Under the pieces are notes generated by a model that ran no database searches, had not been told where the DNA came from, and saw nothing but the letters and a program-made list of their open reading frames with translations. The translations under genes and the position numbers were made by a program. A stretch of DNA of 64,000 nt from Rhabdophis nuchalis (lineage: Eukaryota > Chordata > Lepidosauria > Squamata > Natricidae). Where the stretch lies: contig CM077653.1 of assembly GCA_039707465.1 (NCBI GenBank), forward strand, positions 1,619,501-1,683,500, in the 5' to 3' direction. Below, in pieces: positions 41,801 through 50,640 of this stretch (its first letter is position 1; the number at the start of each line of letters is the position of its first letter).

Positions 41801-44654
41801 AAACGATAAGGAAGACTCAGAATATTACAGTTTTGGGAAAACTGGTATCAATGGATAAATAATAGGAACATGAAATGTACTGCTTAGAAACAGAGAGGCA
41901 TAGATGTAGGAATAATTAGGAATGTATAAAAGTGTATTTGAATAACCAATGGTTATGTTAGTACTGTCAAAAGGACCGTAATTTATTTTATTATTTATTC
42001 ATTCATTTATTTAATTTATATACCGCCCTTCTCCCTCTCGGGACTCAGGGCAGTGAACAGCCACAGTAAAAAGAGGAAATACAAAAGTTAAAATAACAAA
42101 TTAATATATATTAAATAATTTGGCCCATTATTATAAAACCCAATAATAGAGGGACTTCTCCGGGTGCCGTCCACTAGACTTTGTCAGCGGGCGACACCCA
42201 GGGGAAGGGCTCTCTCTGTGGCGGGCCCGGCCCTCTGGAACGACCTTCCCCCCGACATTAGGACGACCACGGACCTCCGCTCCTTCCGTCTTAAATTAAA
42301 AACACATCTTTTCTGTCTGGCCGGCCTAGGATAGTCTCTCTGTCTCTGGGGTTTTATTGGGAAGTTTTTTAGTATAGCTTAGTTTTAATGGGGAATTTTA
42401 GCACAGGTTTAGGTTTAATTTGTTTTTTAAAGAAATGTTTGTATATATTTATTGTTTTTTATTCTTCCTGTGCACCGCCCCGAGTCCCTATGGGGAGAGG
42501 GAGCGGTTTACAAATATTAAATATTATTATTATTAAAACCCAATTAAAAAGGCTACGACACAGAACTGTTTTTAAAGGTATTTGTATTGCAATGTTTTCA
42601 ATTTTCAATAAAGGTTAAAAAATAATAACGATGATTGGAGTGGTTGTCGGGTTCCCTTCTAAGATTTTTCTCCTCTCCAAACCCCCTCTTTGAAACCTGG
42701 CCTGTTGGCCTCTTCTTCTCCCCCAGGGACGAAGTGTTTCCTTGCCCAGATGCGGGTGCAAAAGGCGGAGCTGCTGGAGAGGCTCTCCATCTCCAGGAAT
42801 TTCTCCAACCTGGACGACGAGGAGAACTACTCTGCGGCGAACAGAGCTGTCCGTCAGGTCAGGAACAGGGCAGGCGCTGGGCGGAGCCTGGAGGATTAGC
42901 CCCCCAGGTTCCATGGGGTGGCTCAAACAGACCCTGAACGACCTCTCTCTCCCCCACCCCATGGGGCCCCTCCCTGCAGCGTCCTGCTCCAGCTCCTGCA
43001 GGCTCCACGTTGGCATTCCTCAACCTTGGCGACTTTTAAGTCCTGCGGACTTCAACTCCCAGAATCCCCCAGCCAGCTGTGCTTCCTCCCGGGCTTTTCC
43101 CCCTGAGTGCTCCTCCTCCTCCTCCTCCTCGCGGAGGCTGAAAGGCCCGTTTGGCTTTCTTCCAGGTTCTGCACCAACTGAAGAGGCTGGGCAAAATCTG
43201 GCAGGATGTCCTACCGGTCAACATCTACTGCAGGGCCATGGGGACCCTGCTGAACACGGCCCTGGTGGAAATCATTAGCAGGGTCATCGCTCTGGAGGTG
43301 AGGACCGAGCACCACACGGTGTGTGTGAGAGTGTGTGTGTGAAGGCGTCTCCAGCGCTGCTTCTTGACGTGGTGGCTCACCAGATCCAAACGGGTGTCGG
43401 CCACTCTCCCCTCCCTTGCAGGACATCTCCGCCGAGAACGCCGACCGGTTGCACGCCCTGTGCCAGACGGTGGTGGACGAGGGGCCCCGGGTCTTCGTGC
43501 CCCTGCCGGAAGAGAAGGAGAACCGGCCCTTCCAGGAGGAGGTGCCGGTCTACGTGCCCAAGTGGATGATGTTCCAGGAGCTCATGCTGGTCCTGCAGGC
43601 CAGTCTGCAGGACATCGTGGACAGGTGAGCATCTCCCCCTCTCCCTCTGTCCAGCTGCGTGGGGGGGAAGAGTCTGAAGCCAGAGGAAGCGGAGGTGGTG
43701 GGGCTTCTCCCTCTGCGCTGGGCCCCTTCCCACTCAGAAAGCTTAATCCAGGCCGGGAGTGGGCAGCTCTGGAAACTTGACCCCCTGTGGCAGAGGTGGG
43801 CTCCGGCTGGAACGTACCAGGAGTAGCCAGGAGCAGTGGCCACCGTACCTGTTCGGTGGCTCATTTGACCCACCCGCCACCCCACCCACGTTCCATACGC
43901 TTTGTCTAATTAGACACGTACTAACTGGCGCGTATAACCTATGCGCCGTATTGGAAAAAAGAAAATACCCCATCAGAGTGAGAGATGCTTAGGGAAAGGT
44001 TGGCCTGTGTGGAAGCAGACAGGCTCCCCCTGGAACTAAAAAATAAAGGGGGAGACTTCATATTTTGAAGTCTGGAACAGATTCTATGATTGGTATGAGA
44101 GAAGGTGACAAGACAAGACAAAATCCTAAGAACTGTAATAATGTGATTGGATAGACGGATAGATAATTAGGTAAGCTAATAGCTATTGGATGAGATTATC
44201 TGCATATAATGGGATTGTATGGTCACTATGACTTTGCGGTGCTGCACTGTTTTAAATGCAAAAACTATATATAAATAAATAAACAAGGGAGACTAATATA
44301 GATCTATTTCGCTCTCATCAGCTAGCCATATCCTGACTGGGATTTGAACCTGGGTCGTTTTACATGTAAGGCAGTTGTAATTGCCACTAGGCCACAGGTT
44401 CTCCTCCTTGATCAGCTGAGCCAGGGAAACAAGTGTATGTACTGTGTCTCAACACCCTGACAACAGTACACATATATATTGATATTGATATATAATGAAA
44501 TCACCGCTTTCTCCTTCACTTTCTCCTCCGAAGGTGGGCGGGCAGCAAAGGCCCCCTGGCCGCCGAATTCTCCCCCAGCGAGGTGAAGAACCTCATGCGG
44601 GCCTTGTTCCAGAACACGGAGCGGAGGGCCGCTGCCTTGGCCAGCATCAAGTAG
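30841..44654 (+). CDS. ZW10: ZW10 kinetochore / NRZ tethering complex subunit, complete
   Basis: ZW10 belongs to the RZZ complex, which recruits dynein and checkpoint proteins to kinetochores, and to the NRZ complex, which tethers Golgi-to-ER vesicles. Sixteen coding exons: 30841-30957, 32177-32311, 33433-33534, 33634-33711, 34577-34736, 35061-35204, 36932-37123, 37267-37439, 38409-38591, 39189-39427, 39796-39867, 40801-40958, 42727-42857, 43166-43297, 43422-43624, 44534-44654 (stop TAG 44652-44654). All introns are GT-AG and phases match. The total is 2,340 bp, 779 residues, the same length as human ZW10. Recognisable blocks: [81 protein letters not shown] and [18 protein letters not shown]. 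The middle (exon 10) is the least conserved. The acceptor of exon 12 follows a long poly-C tract. Introns carry many repeats, none interrupting coding sequence. Confidence 0.97.
31320..32010. repeat. Minisatellite in ZW10 intron 1, about 120-140-bp units
   Basis: Four units share gcagacgtctcatgaccca followed by gtaacatcatcagtgctag, with phase points at 31341, 31697, 31836 and 31958. The 356-bp gap between the first two shrinks to about 140 bp when the CR1 inserted at 31470-31685 is removed. Confidence 0.75.
31470..31685 (-). mobile_element. CR1 3' end inserted in the minisatellite
   Basis: Plus-strand aacagagttggaagggacc, tctagtccaaccccctgcc and caactttctgttcca-like words mark a minus-strand CR1 tail about 215 bp long. 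Confidence 0.85.
32450..32900. other. Unidentified, possibly repetitive intron sequence
   Basis: In ZW10 intron 2. The stretch gaataaggttacttttactgaatac at its start resembles the end of an LTR element, but no partner or terminal repeat is visible, so the call is open. Confidence 0.25.
33012..33074. mobile_element. Internally deleted 63-bp family A MITE
   Basis: Only the outer parts of the arms remain (CAGGAGTGTCCAA ... TTGTTCACCTCTG), yet the exact 8-bp duplication tactaaga is kept (33004-33011 and 33075-33082). The surrounding T-rich sequence (32905-33305) resembles a minus-strand L1 3' UTR. Confidence 0.75.
34013..34359. mobile_element. TA-flanked element, terminal repeats near CCGTATTTTTC
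   Basis: Left end tcgtatttttcagagtataag, right end ttatagtccgaaaaatacgg, flanked by TA on both sides (34011-34012, 34360-34361), as in the Tc1/mariner superfamily. The interior contains two inverted gcaaagtgctcctggg-type segments. A related 470-bp copy is at 37608-38077. ZW10 intron 4. Confidence 0.65.
35415..35820 (-). mobile_element. CR1 LINE 3' end, minus strand
   Basis: Plus-strand aacagagttggaagggacc, atctagtccaaccccctgc, then a recognisable ORF2 end to about 35820. It lies in ZW10 intron 6. Confidence 0.9.
36190..36450 (-). repeat. Dispersed repeat, family G
   Basis: Homologous over about 250 bp to 46235-46500: both have cctcaaagttcc, gaaagcttcccggtt, ccacccagttgaaagtt, ccatcccacggtccaatc and gttgttatggctacacatc. 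The minus strand reads a similar peptide in both copies (begins MCSHNNIL). Class unknown; possibly part of a retroelement. Confidence 0.65.
36460..36830 (-). mobile_element. L2-clade LINE 3' end, minus strand
   Basis: Minus strand reads [20 protein letters not shown] and a [16 protein letters not shown] ending; the 3' UTR contains ccgccctgagtcc (minus strand). ZW10 intron 6. Confidence 0.75.
37588..38395 (+). repeat. Family D repeat split by a TA-flanked element
   Basis: acaggcagtcccgacttac at 37590-37608 is the D-family start; the body resumes after the insertion with catttcc-, gacggtccaggtcat- and cacttaacaaccggctta-type words. ZW10 intron 8. Confidence 0.65.
37608..38077. mobile_element. 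TA-flanked element nested in family D
   Basis: Ends ctgtattttgcagagtataag and ttatattctggaaaatacgg, flanked by TA at 37606-37607 and 38078-38079. The interior holds three imperfect copies of a caggagcactctacaagcc-like unit. Confidence 0.65.
38626..38788. mobile_element. Family A MITE
   Basis: CAGGGGTGTCCAAAATTGGG to CCAAGTTTGGTCACCCTTG; flanks atttaaag and acttaaag match 7 of 8. The central part has an extra repeat of gggagttgaagtccacc. It begins 34 bp after the ZW10 exon 9 donor. Confidence 0.8.
38866..38892. repeat. (TG)n microsatellite
   Basis: A run of about 13 TG units in ZW10 intron 9. Confidence 0.9.
39450..39560. repeat. Pyrimidine-rich (TTC/TCC)n tract
   Basis: Irregular TTC and TCC triplets begin about 25 bp after the ZW10 exon 10 donor. 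Confidence 0.85.
39945..40275 (+). repeat. Dispersed repeat, family D
   Basis: Words ggtccccgacttaacggcc, cataagccaaggcataaac and actaagcaaaaggccattaa mark a diverged family D copy in ZW10 intron 11. A family A half-arm (40596-40660) follows. Confidence 0.55.
41158..41391. mobile_element. hAT-type MITE, family C (inverted)
   Basis: CAGTGGTGAATTCAA to gaacctgctgaatccctc, the reverse of 25745-25939. Flanks gtctcacc (41150-41157) and ctctcacc (41392-41399) match 7 of 8. ZW10 intron 12. Confidence 0.75.
41560..41990 (+). mobile_element. L1 LINE 3' end, plus strand
   Basis: Sense reading includes [20 protein letters not shown] and [13 protein letters not shown], the squamate L1 ORF2 C-terminal region, then stops and an AT-rich 3' UTR. 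ZW10 intron 12. Confidence 0.8.
41990..42535. mobile_element. Two L2 LINE 3' ends in opposite orientation
   Basis: 41990-42140 is a minus-strand L2 tail (ccgcccttctccctc, gggactcagggcagtg). From about 42145 a plus-strand L2 end follows (gacacccaggggaagggctc, tctggaacgacctt, aaaacacatcttttctg), ending ccgccccgagtcc and an (ATT)n tail. They form an inverted pair in ZW10 intron 12. Confidence 0.75.
43955..44285 (+). mobile_element. L1 LINE 3' end fragment
   Basis: An aagtctggaacagattctatg-like ORF2 end, then an AT-rich UTR with ggattgtatggtcactatgac, in the last ZW10 intron. Classification by similarity of texture and order to the other L1 tails. Confidence 0.45.
44293..44405 (-). mobile_element. 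tRNA-derived SINE head, minus strand
   Basis: On the minus strand an A box TGGCCTAGTGG (44384-44394) and B box GGTTCAAATCC (44340-44350) are correctly ordered and spaced (about 45 bp), followed by a body with gatatggctagctgatgag. Not a functional tRNA: the acceptor stem does not pair. Confidence 0.7.
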
Positions 44655-45129
44655 CGTTTGCGCCTGGGGGAAGACGCTCCTTTCCCTGCTGCGCTCAGAA
44701 AACGACTTTCCCAGCAGAACCTGTGATCAGCTGACTGGACCACCTGCCCAAAGAAGATCCCAGATCTTGGACATCGGCCCTCCTTTCTCCGTTGGGCCCA
44801 GCCCAGTTGGCTTGCGGGAGGCTCTCTAAAGCCGGACGAGAAGCAAGGGCCTCTATGCAGCTTCTTCCCAAGGGAGCCCTCGTCTCTCGCGCACCTTAAC
44901 GCTTCTCTTTTGCAAGGGGCTTCTAAAGCACACCTGACTTGAAGGGGCGGTGGGAGACAAAGCAACCTTCTAGCAGAAGCCTTTCAAAGCTCTTAACAGT
45001 GCCAAAGCGGCCTTGATTTTACCGGCTCTTCCTCTTCCTTTGCTCTGCGGTGGTGGGAAGGGAAGGAGGAAGGTGGGGGAGATTGTGGGGCCTGGATTGA
45101 AAAGAAAGGAGAATGGGATGGGGTGGGCG
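44655..45129 (+). other. ZW10: ZW10 3' untranslated region (end not determined)
   Basis: Single-copy, GC-rich sequence after the stop. No AATAAA is seen before the family C element at 45130, so the poly(A) site may be non-canonical or further right. Confidence 0.4.
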
Positions 45130-45309
45130 CAGGGGTGCAACCCAGCAGGTTCTGACAGGTTCTGGAGAACCGGTAGCGGAAATTTTGAGTAGTTCAGAGA
45201 ACCGGCAAATGCCACCTCTGGCTGGCCCCCGAGTGGGGAGAGGATGGGGATTTTGCAGTATCCTTCCCCTGCCACGCCAGGAGTAAAAATAATTTGAATT
45301 CCACCATTG
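45130..45309. mobile_element. hAT-type MITE, family C
   Basis: CAGGGGTGCAACCCAGCAGG to gaattccaccattg; flanks match only 5 of 8, so this copy is older or damaged. Confidence 0.65.
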
Positions 45310-46080
45310 GGTTGTCTGGTCCTGCCTCTCCCCCAGCCCCCCCCCCTCCCCCCAATTGGCTGCCCCGCTTCCCATTCCCCAAGCAGCCCTGAGCCCTTTG
45401 TCATGGGAGAAGCCTCTGGGCCTTCAGGACTTCTGCTCCCATGGAAGTCGGCCTTTACTGAACCAGCGTCTGACATGGGGACTGCACCAAGCTGGTTGGT
45501 TAAACAGCAAGGGTGAGGCTGGGGCTCCGTTATGCCCCCCTTTCTTGATGACCTGCAGCTACCCAGGTGCCTCTTGGTGTGTTTGGCTCAATGCCAGGTC
45601 CCTCTCTGGGCACATCCCTGCATATTGGTTTGTAGACACTCTTGTCTTACTGGCAAGCCTCACGTGCAGAATCTGAGGGCATCTCTCGAATACAGTTCCC
45701 CCCCCCAAGTCCAGCATTTGGAAGGGCAGATGGTGCTTTGGGTGCGATATCTCTCTGAGTTTGTTTCGCATTTAAAATTAAAAGCGCTCCCTGCAGCGTG
45801 AAAGCCACTCCCTGCCCGGTTTTTGAAAGGTGGAAAGAAATGCTCACATTAGGGGTGGGGGAAGTGCTTGGATTAACTATTTGGGGGGTGGGAGATATTT
45901 TGGGGCTGTGATTTCAGCCGCGTACCCTAGATTTCCTCTTGCATGCTCCCACGTTACCTTCAGAGGTGGATTCGTCTGTTCGTTCTTTTCCAGCCTATTT
46001 GCCCCCTGGATAAATCTGAGGAGCTGCTGTTTAACTTTGGGATTTTGCCTTAATCGCTTTTGATCACCAATCCACATCTT
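45310..46080. other. No gene seen
   Basis: Single-copy sequence between repeats; open frames are short and overlap on both strands without family resemblance. Confidence 0.4.
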
Positions 46081-46082
46081 TC

Positions 46083-46205
46083 CACTGTCCAACGTGGTAA
46101 CTTTTAAGTCCTGTGGACACCAACTCCCAGAATTCCCTAGCCAACCATGCTGGCCAGGGAATTCTGGGAGATGAAGTCCACAACTCTTAAAGTTGGGGTT
46201 CCAAA
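46083..46205. mobile_element. Diverged family A MITE
   Basis: Arms cttttaagtcctgtgg and agggaattctgggag are recognisable; the ends are eroded. Confidence 0.6.
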
Positions 46206-46234
46206 AAACACCCCCAACGACAGAAAACTCTGAG

Positions 46235-46500
46235 GCTTGAGTTTCCTCAAAGTTCCACTTCATTAGCGATGTCACGTTGGCACGAATTTGAAAGCTTCCC
46301 GGTTCTCCCCACCCAGTTGAAAGTTGAAGACCCTGCCCCAACGCCCACAAGTCCATCCCACGGTCCAATCTCCCACTGCCACGAAGACCGATTCCTCCCA
46401 TCCACATCGGCTCAGGTGCAGGGACAAAAGTGACCTTGACTTTCGGAGAAAGGATGTTGTTATGGCTACACATCACCCATCTCCGTATCCTCCCACAGTA
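46235..46500 (-). repeat. Dispersed repeat, family G
   Basis: Second copy of the repeat at 36190-36450, in the same orientation. Confidence 0.65.
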
Positions 46501-47560
46501 GACAGTGTGGCAGGCCTGAAACCCAAAAAGGAAAAAGATGGCTTCCAGATCTGACACAAGGTTGCTGCTTTGACCCCCTTTGTGGTTCCTTCCACCTTGC
46601 TGTTTCCCACACGAGTCCCAGAGGAAAGCCCCCTTTGCCTCTTCTCACCCCCCCTCCCTTCCTCTGAGATTATGAAGAATCTTGTTGACCTTGCAAATCT
46701 CTTCCTCCTTCCTTAATTATCCTGAAACCCAGAGAAAATCCTGCTCTCTCACGCAACCCTCTTTTATTTCCTCAAACGCTCCGCTCCACATTTATCCCTC
46801 CTGCCTCTGCCGCCCTGGGCGTGTGTGCTGCCCATTAATCACCCGCCGTAGGATGTGAGCCGGTGCAGTGGGCACAGCGGTGGTTAAAGAGCAGGTAAAA
46901 GTTTCGGAGAGGCCTCGGTCTTGCCACGGACTCTGGGTTTCCTTGAGACGCCCCAGCCAAAGCTCAATTAACCCAGCCAGAGTCTCGCAGGAGCAGGAAG
47001 CGGCTGGGCACCTGGTCTTCTGCAGGCTGGCACCGAAAGGGGGCCCAGCTGGGTCACCACGCCTGCAAATGGGAGATCGCAAGGCCCCGGAGGTAGCTTC
47101 ATTTGGCAACCTGTTCCCCTTGCAGCCATTAATTGGGGGCATTGAGGCCGTCCCCGGGCAGGGATCTGGGGTCCCAGGGTTAATTGGCTGCCCCGGGCAG
47201 AGCCTGGAGGGCTGGCCCCGTATTGCTGCTTCTTAACCTCAGGCCTTTTAAAGGGACTGAGGGACCAAGAGGGGCTTGCGCAGCACAGGTAGCGGTGGAG
47301 GTAAAGGCCCCTCCCCCCGAAAAAATCCTCACACCTGCCCTCTGCATGCTGAAACCTCCCCCCCCCCAGTCTGAGCCCCCCTCCCCCAAATTGGAATCTT
47401 GTCATAGGGTGAGAACTTGCTGTGCTCCTTGGATAAATCTGCTTGCTGTTTTTTACACTTTTTGAAATCCCGCTGCAGTTGGGTGTTTCCCAAGTCCTGT
47501 GGTCCCAGTGAGAGACAGACCTCATAATTATTTTCAGGACTGCTTAGAATTAGAGTAGAA
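46501..47560. other. No gene seen
   Basis: Single-copy, moderately GC-rich. A minus-strand frame (46968-47525) shows no family resemblance. No serine-protease signature (TMPRSS5 would be expected beyond ZW10) is visible. Confidence 0.4.
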
Positions 47561-47570
47561 TAGGATAGGA

Positions 47571-47694
47571 CAGGGGTCTGCAAAGTCAGCTCTTTTAAGA
47601 CTGGTGGACTTCAACTCCCAGAAGCATAGCTGGCTGGGGAACTCTGGGAGTTGAAGTCCACCAGTCTTAAAAGAGCCGACTTTGCAGACCCCTG
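47571..47694. mobile_element. Family A MITE
   Basis: A 124-bp hairpin, nearly the same subtype as 1495-1611 (both CAGGGGTCTGCAAAGTC). Flanks ggatagga and ggataaga match 7 of 8. It sits inside an (AATAGG)-like pentamer tract belonging to the LINE tail that follows. Confidence 0.85.
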
Positions 47695-47769
47695 GGATAA
47701 GACAATGAATGGAATTAAAGGGAATAGAAATAGGAATGGAGCGGAAGGAAGGGAACAAGAATAGCATAG

Positions 47770-47895
47770 AATAGAATTATTGGCCAAGTGTGGTCGGACA
47801 CACGAGGGATTTATCTTTGGTTTGCATCTGCTCTCAGTGTGCATAAAAAGACAAGATACATTCATCAAGAATCATCAGGTACAACAGATAATGAA
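47770..47895 (-). mobile_element. LINE 3' end fragment, minus strand
   Basis: gaattattggccaagtgtg and tctcagtgtgcataaaaaga identify a short copy of the 3400-4075 family. Confidence 0.6.
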
Positions 47896-48889
47896 GACCC
47901 TGAAAGACAGACAGGCCTGGCTGACTTAATCTGGGGAAGGGACCAATGTGAGGCTGGAGGACATCACCCCAGGGAAGGTTCGGCCAGGATGGTCTGTTCT
48001 GGAGAGAAGGACGTAGGCAGTGGGGGGGGGGGGGGCATTTTACTGGACTATTGGAGAATTGTGGCTGTCCCACAATCCAATTGCCTGGGCTTCTTGTGAG
48101 AGGGAGTCTCTTTGCTTTGGACTTGTCCCGTTGTCTCTTTCTGTGTGTTCTGAATGCAGGGACAGTTTTTAAAAAGTTTTAGTTTTCGACTCCTCTCAGC
48201 AGATGGCAGCACACGGCCAACTTTAGCTGAGCTCCGGCTCATCTTGGCCTGGCAAAGGAAAATAAAGCTGTAAGCTAGTAAAACAATAACACATTTTGGC
48301 AAAAGCAATAACACACACACACACTCCAACGAAGTTGTCTTGTTCACCAAAAGTCAAGCTTGCATCAAAATCATCTTGACTTTTGATGAAAATGCCCCTT
48401 TCCGGCTCCTTTGTTCTTCGGTTGTTAAACGATTTATTTCAGGAGCTTTGGCGTTTTGAATGATTGTGTCGTTCCATCCGTGAAGCCTTTAAATGACTGG
48501 AAAGGCAGTTCTAGGACATTGGCATCTAGTCTTGGCGTAGGTAGAGGGTCAGTTGGTGCCAACCTTAGTTTGGGGAGAGCGCTGAGAGTAGCTGGGAATG
48601 TTAATCTGGATCTGGAGTTCAGTCTAAGCTAACAGATTGATGGGATTTCCCCTCTTTTGGCCCTCAACGATGATTGTGTGTTTCTGAAACCATGGTGATG
48701 TGTATTTTCACTATCCCGAAATGCAAAGGGTTGGAATGGAGAGTCTATAAATCTGTAAAATGTTCTGCTGTTGAGCCAGAACTGTAGGGGGAAGGCTTTG
48801 CCGGATAAGGAATGATAAAATCCAGGTGTTTTCAAGCATCTCCAGAAGATGGGCGGACTGAAGACAATGGATGGGAAGGGTAAAAGATT
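47896..48889. other. No gene seen; includes source-like copy of the 69-bp filler
   Basis: 48426-48494 matches, inverted, the filler inside the MITE at 28662-28730. Nearby (48345-48385) is a short hairpin with arms aaaagtcaag and cttgacttttg. The rest is single-copy. Confidence 0.6.
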
Positions 48890-49480
48890 CAGGTAACCAT
48901 GAGACGTTTTCTTTTCTTTTTTTAAATGGCTATTATTAAACATTTTAACCTTTAAAAACAAAAGAAAGCAACAACAAATAGAGAAAAAACAAGACAAACA
49001 TAACAATATAAATGAGTTTTACAGCCTTCTGTATTCGCTTACTTATTTAGCTTTTATAGTTCTCTATTCCAGGGGTCTTCAACCTTGGCAACTTTAAGCC
49101 TGGCGGACTTCAACTCCCAGAATTCCCCAGCCAGCAAAGCTGGCTGGGGTATTCTGGGAGTTGAAGTCCGCCAGGCTTAAAGTTGCCAAGGTTGAAGACC
49201 CCTGCTCTATTCTCCATGGCCTTCTTATCGGTTTTAACATCTGTAATAGTGTAATAGCGGTTGTACTCACAGTTGTAATAATAATAATTTGTTCATATCA
49301 CTATTATATTTACATTATGGTCAATATTTTAAGCTTGATAGTAATTAGTAACTTTGGTTAATTTTTTATTCAATACTAGTTTAGAAAAAACAAAGACTTC
49401 TGTTTCCCTGTTTTGGCCAAAACCATGAGAAGTTTTAAGATCACTTTCCTGAAGAGTCTGCTCAGGGAGTGGCCAACGGG
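48890..49480 (-). mobile_element. L1 LINE 3' UTR, minus strand, split by a MITE
   Basis: The reverse complement of 21540-21950 (shared words include taacaatataaatgagt, acagccttct, ggccttcttatcggtttt and caatactagtttagaaaa). Confidence 0.7.
49070..49204. mobile_element. Family A MITE nested in L1
   Basis: A 135-bp hairpin, CAGGGGTCTTCAACCTTGG to CCAAGGTTGAAGACCCCTG, with an exact 8-bp duplication ctctattc at 49062-49069 and 49205-49212. Confidence 0.9.
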
Positions 49481-49536
49481 GAGATCTATTGGGGTGGGGG
49501 AGATGAGATGTAAGATTTTTCAACAGACCCTTTAGG

Positions 49537-49870
49537 GTGGGGGTGTCCAAACTTGGCAAGTTTTAAAACCCGTGGGCTTCAACTCCCAGAATTCCCCAGC
49601 CAGACATGCATGGCTGGTTGGGAGAATCCTGGGAGTTGAAGTCCACGAATGCTAAAGTTGCCAAGACTGGAGATACCCCTGCCTGACAAAAGTGCCTTTT
49701 CAAAAGGCAACTGGGCTTTCTTTGTTTTACCTTGAAGACATTTCGCTTCTCATCCAAGAAGCTTCTCCAGTTCTCACAAGCAGAACCGAAGAAGCTTCTT
49801 GGATGAGAAACGAAACATCTTCAAGGAAAAAAAGAAGAAGTCCAGTTGCCTCTTGAAAAAACACCTCTGA
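49537..49870. repeat. Composite of MITE A and foldback repeat E
   Basis: Family A (49537-49681), then tgacaaaagtgccttttc and repeat E with catccaagaagcttct and its inverted partner (49740-49830). Same composite as 29145-29450, in the other orientation. Confidence 0.7.
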
Positions 49871-50364
49871 GACCACCGTGTGAGCTCCATTGACTGAGAA
49901 GCTCCATAGACATTGGACCCGCCCCTACTTTAAAACGCTCATCTCTTCCTTGCAGTCCAGTTCTATTGCAGCCGACCGCTTCCCCTGCACCTCCTCCTCC
50001 TCCTCCTCTTATTTCAGATTAGGGCTCCTGATTGCTGGCTTGCACTTGCTGTCCTGCTGAAAACGGGGATGTGTTTGCAACATCTGTAAAAGCAATTTGG
50101 AAAGCTGTTATCCCTTGATGAGATTTCAGCACCAGTTTTGCCCTCTGCTTGTTCAGTTGCGGCTGTCCAGGCACAACAGAAATGGAATCCGTGAAATAAC
50201 ACGTCGGCCATGGAGGGTTGGGGAGTTGTCCAACATGGCTGGACAAGCCCAATTAAGGGAAGCGTTTCCCATCATAGTTGAAAGCAGGGGAGGTGGGGGG
50301 AGCATCAGAGCTGAGCCAGAGGGCTGAATTAACAAATAGGGACAATGGATCTCTCCATTGGGAG

Positions 50365-50640
50365 AATCGTAGAATGGAATTCTTTATTGGCCAAGTGCGG
50401 CTGGACACGCAAGGGATTTGTCTTTGGTGCAGAGGCTCTCAGTGTACATAAAAAGACAAGATGCATTCGTCAAGAATCCTTAGGTACAACGCTTCATGAT
50501 GGTCGTGCTGTACAAATAAGCAATCAGGTTTACAATCAATATCGGTATAAATCGTAAGGATACAAGCATCCAAGTTTCAGTCCTGCAGCCATAAGTGGGT
50601 CTATGCATAGGCACCAACTTACTCCTGCCCAGCCCAAGGA
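50365..50640 (-). mobile_element. LINE 3' end, minus strand
   Basis: gaattctttattggccaagtg, gaggctctcagtgtacat and atcgtaaggatacaagca place it in the same family as 3400-4075. Confidence 0.6.

Noticed and set aside
44340..44400. tRNA-like sequence on the minus strand
   Set aside because: Same reason: a SINE head with body attached.
48345..48385. Short hairpin with aaaagtcaag arms
   Set aside because: Too short and imperfect to support an RNA gene or an element on its own.
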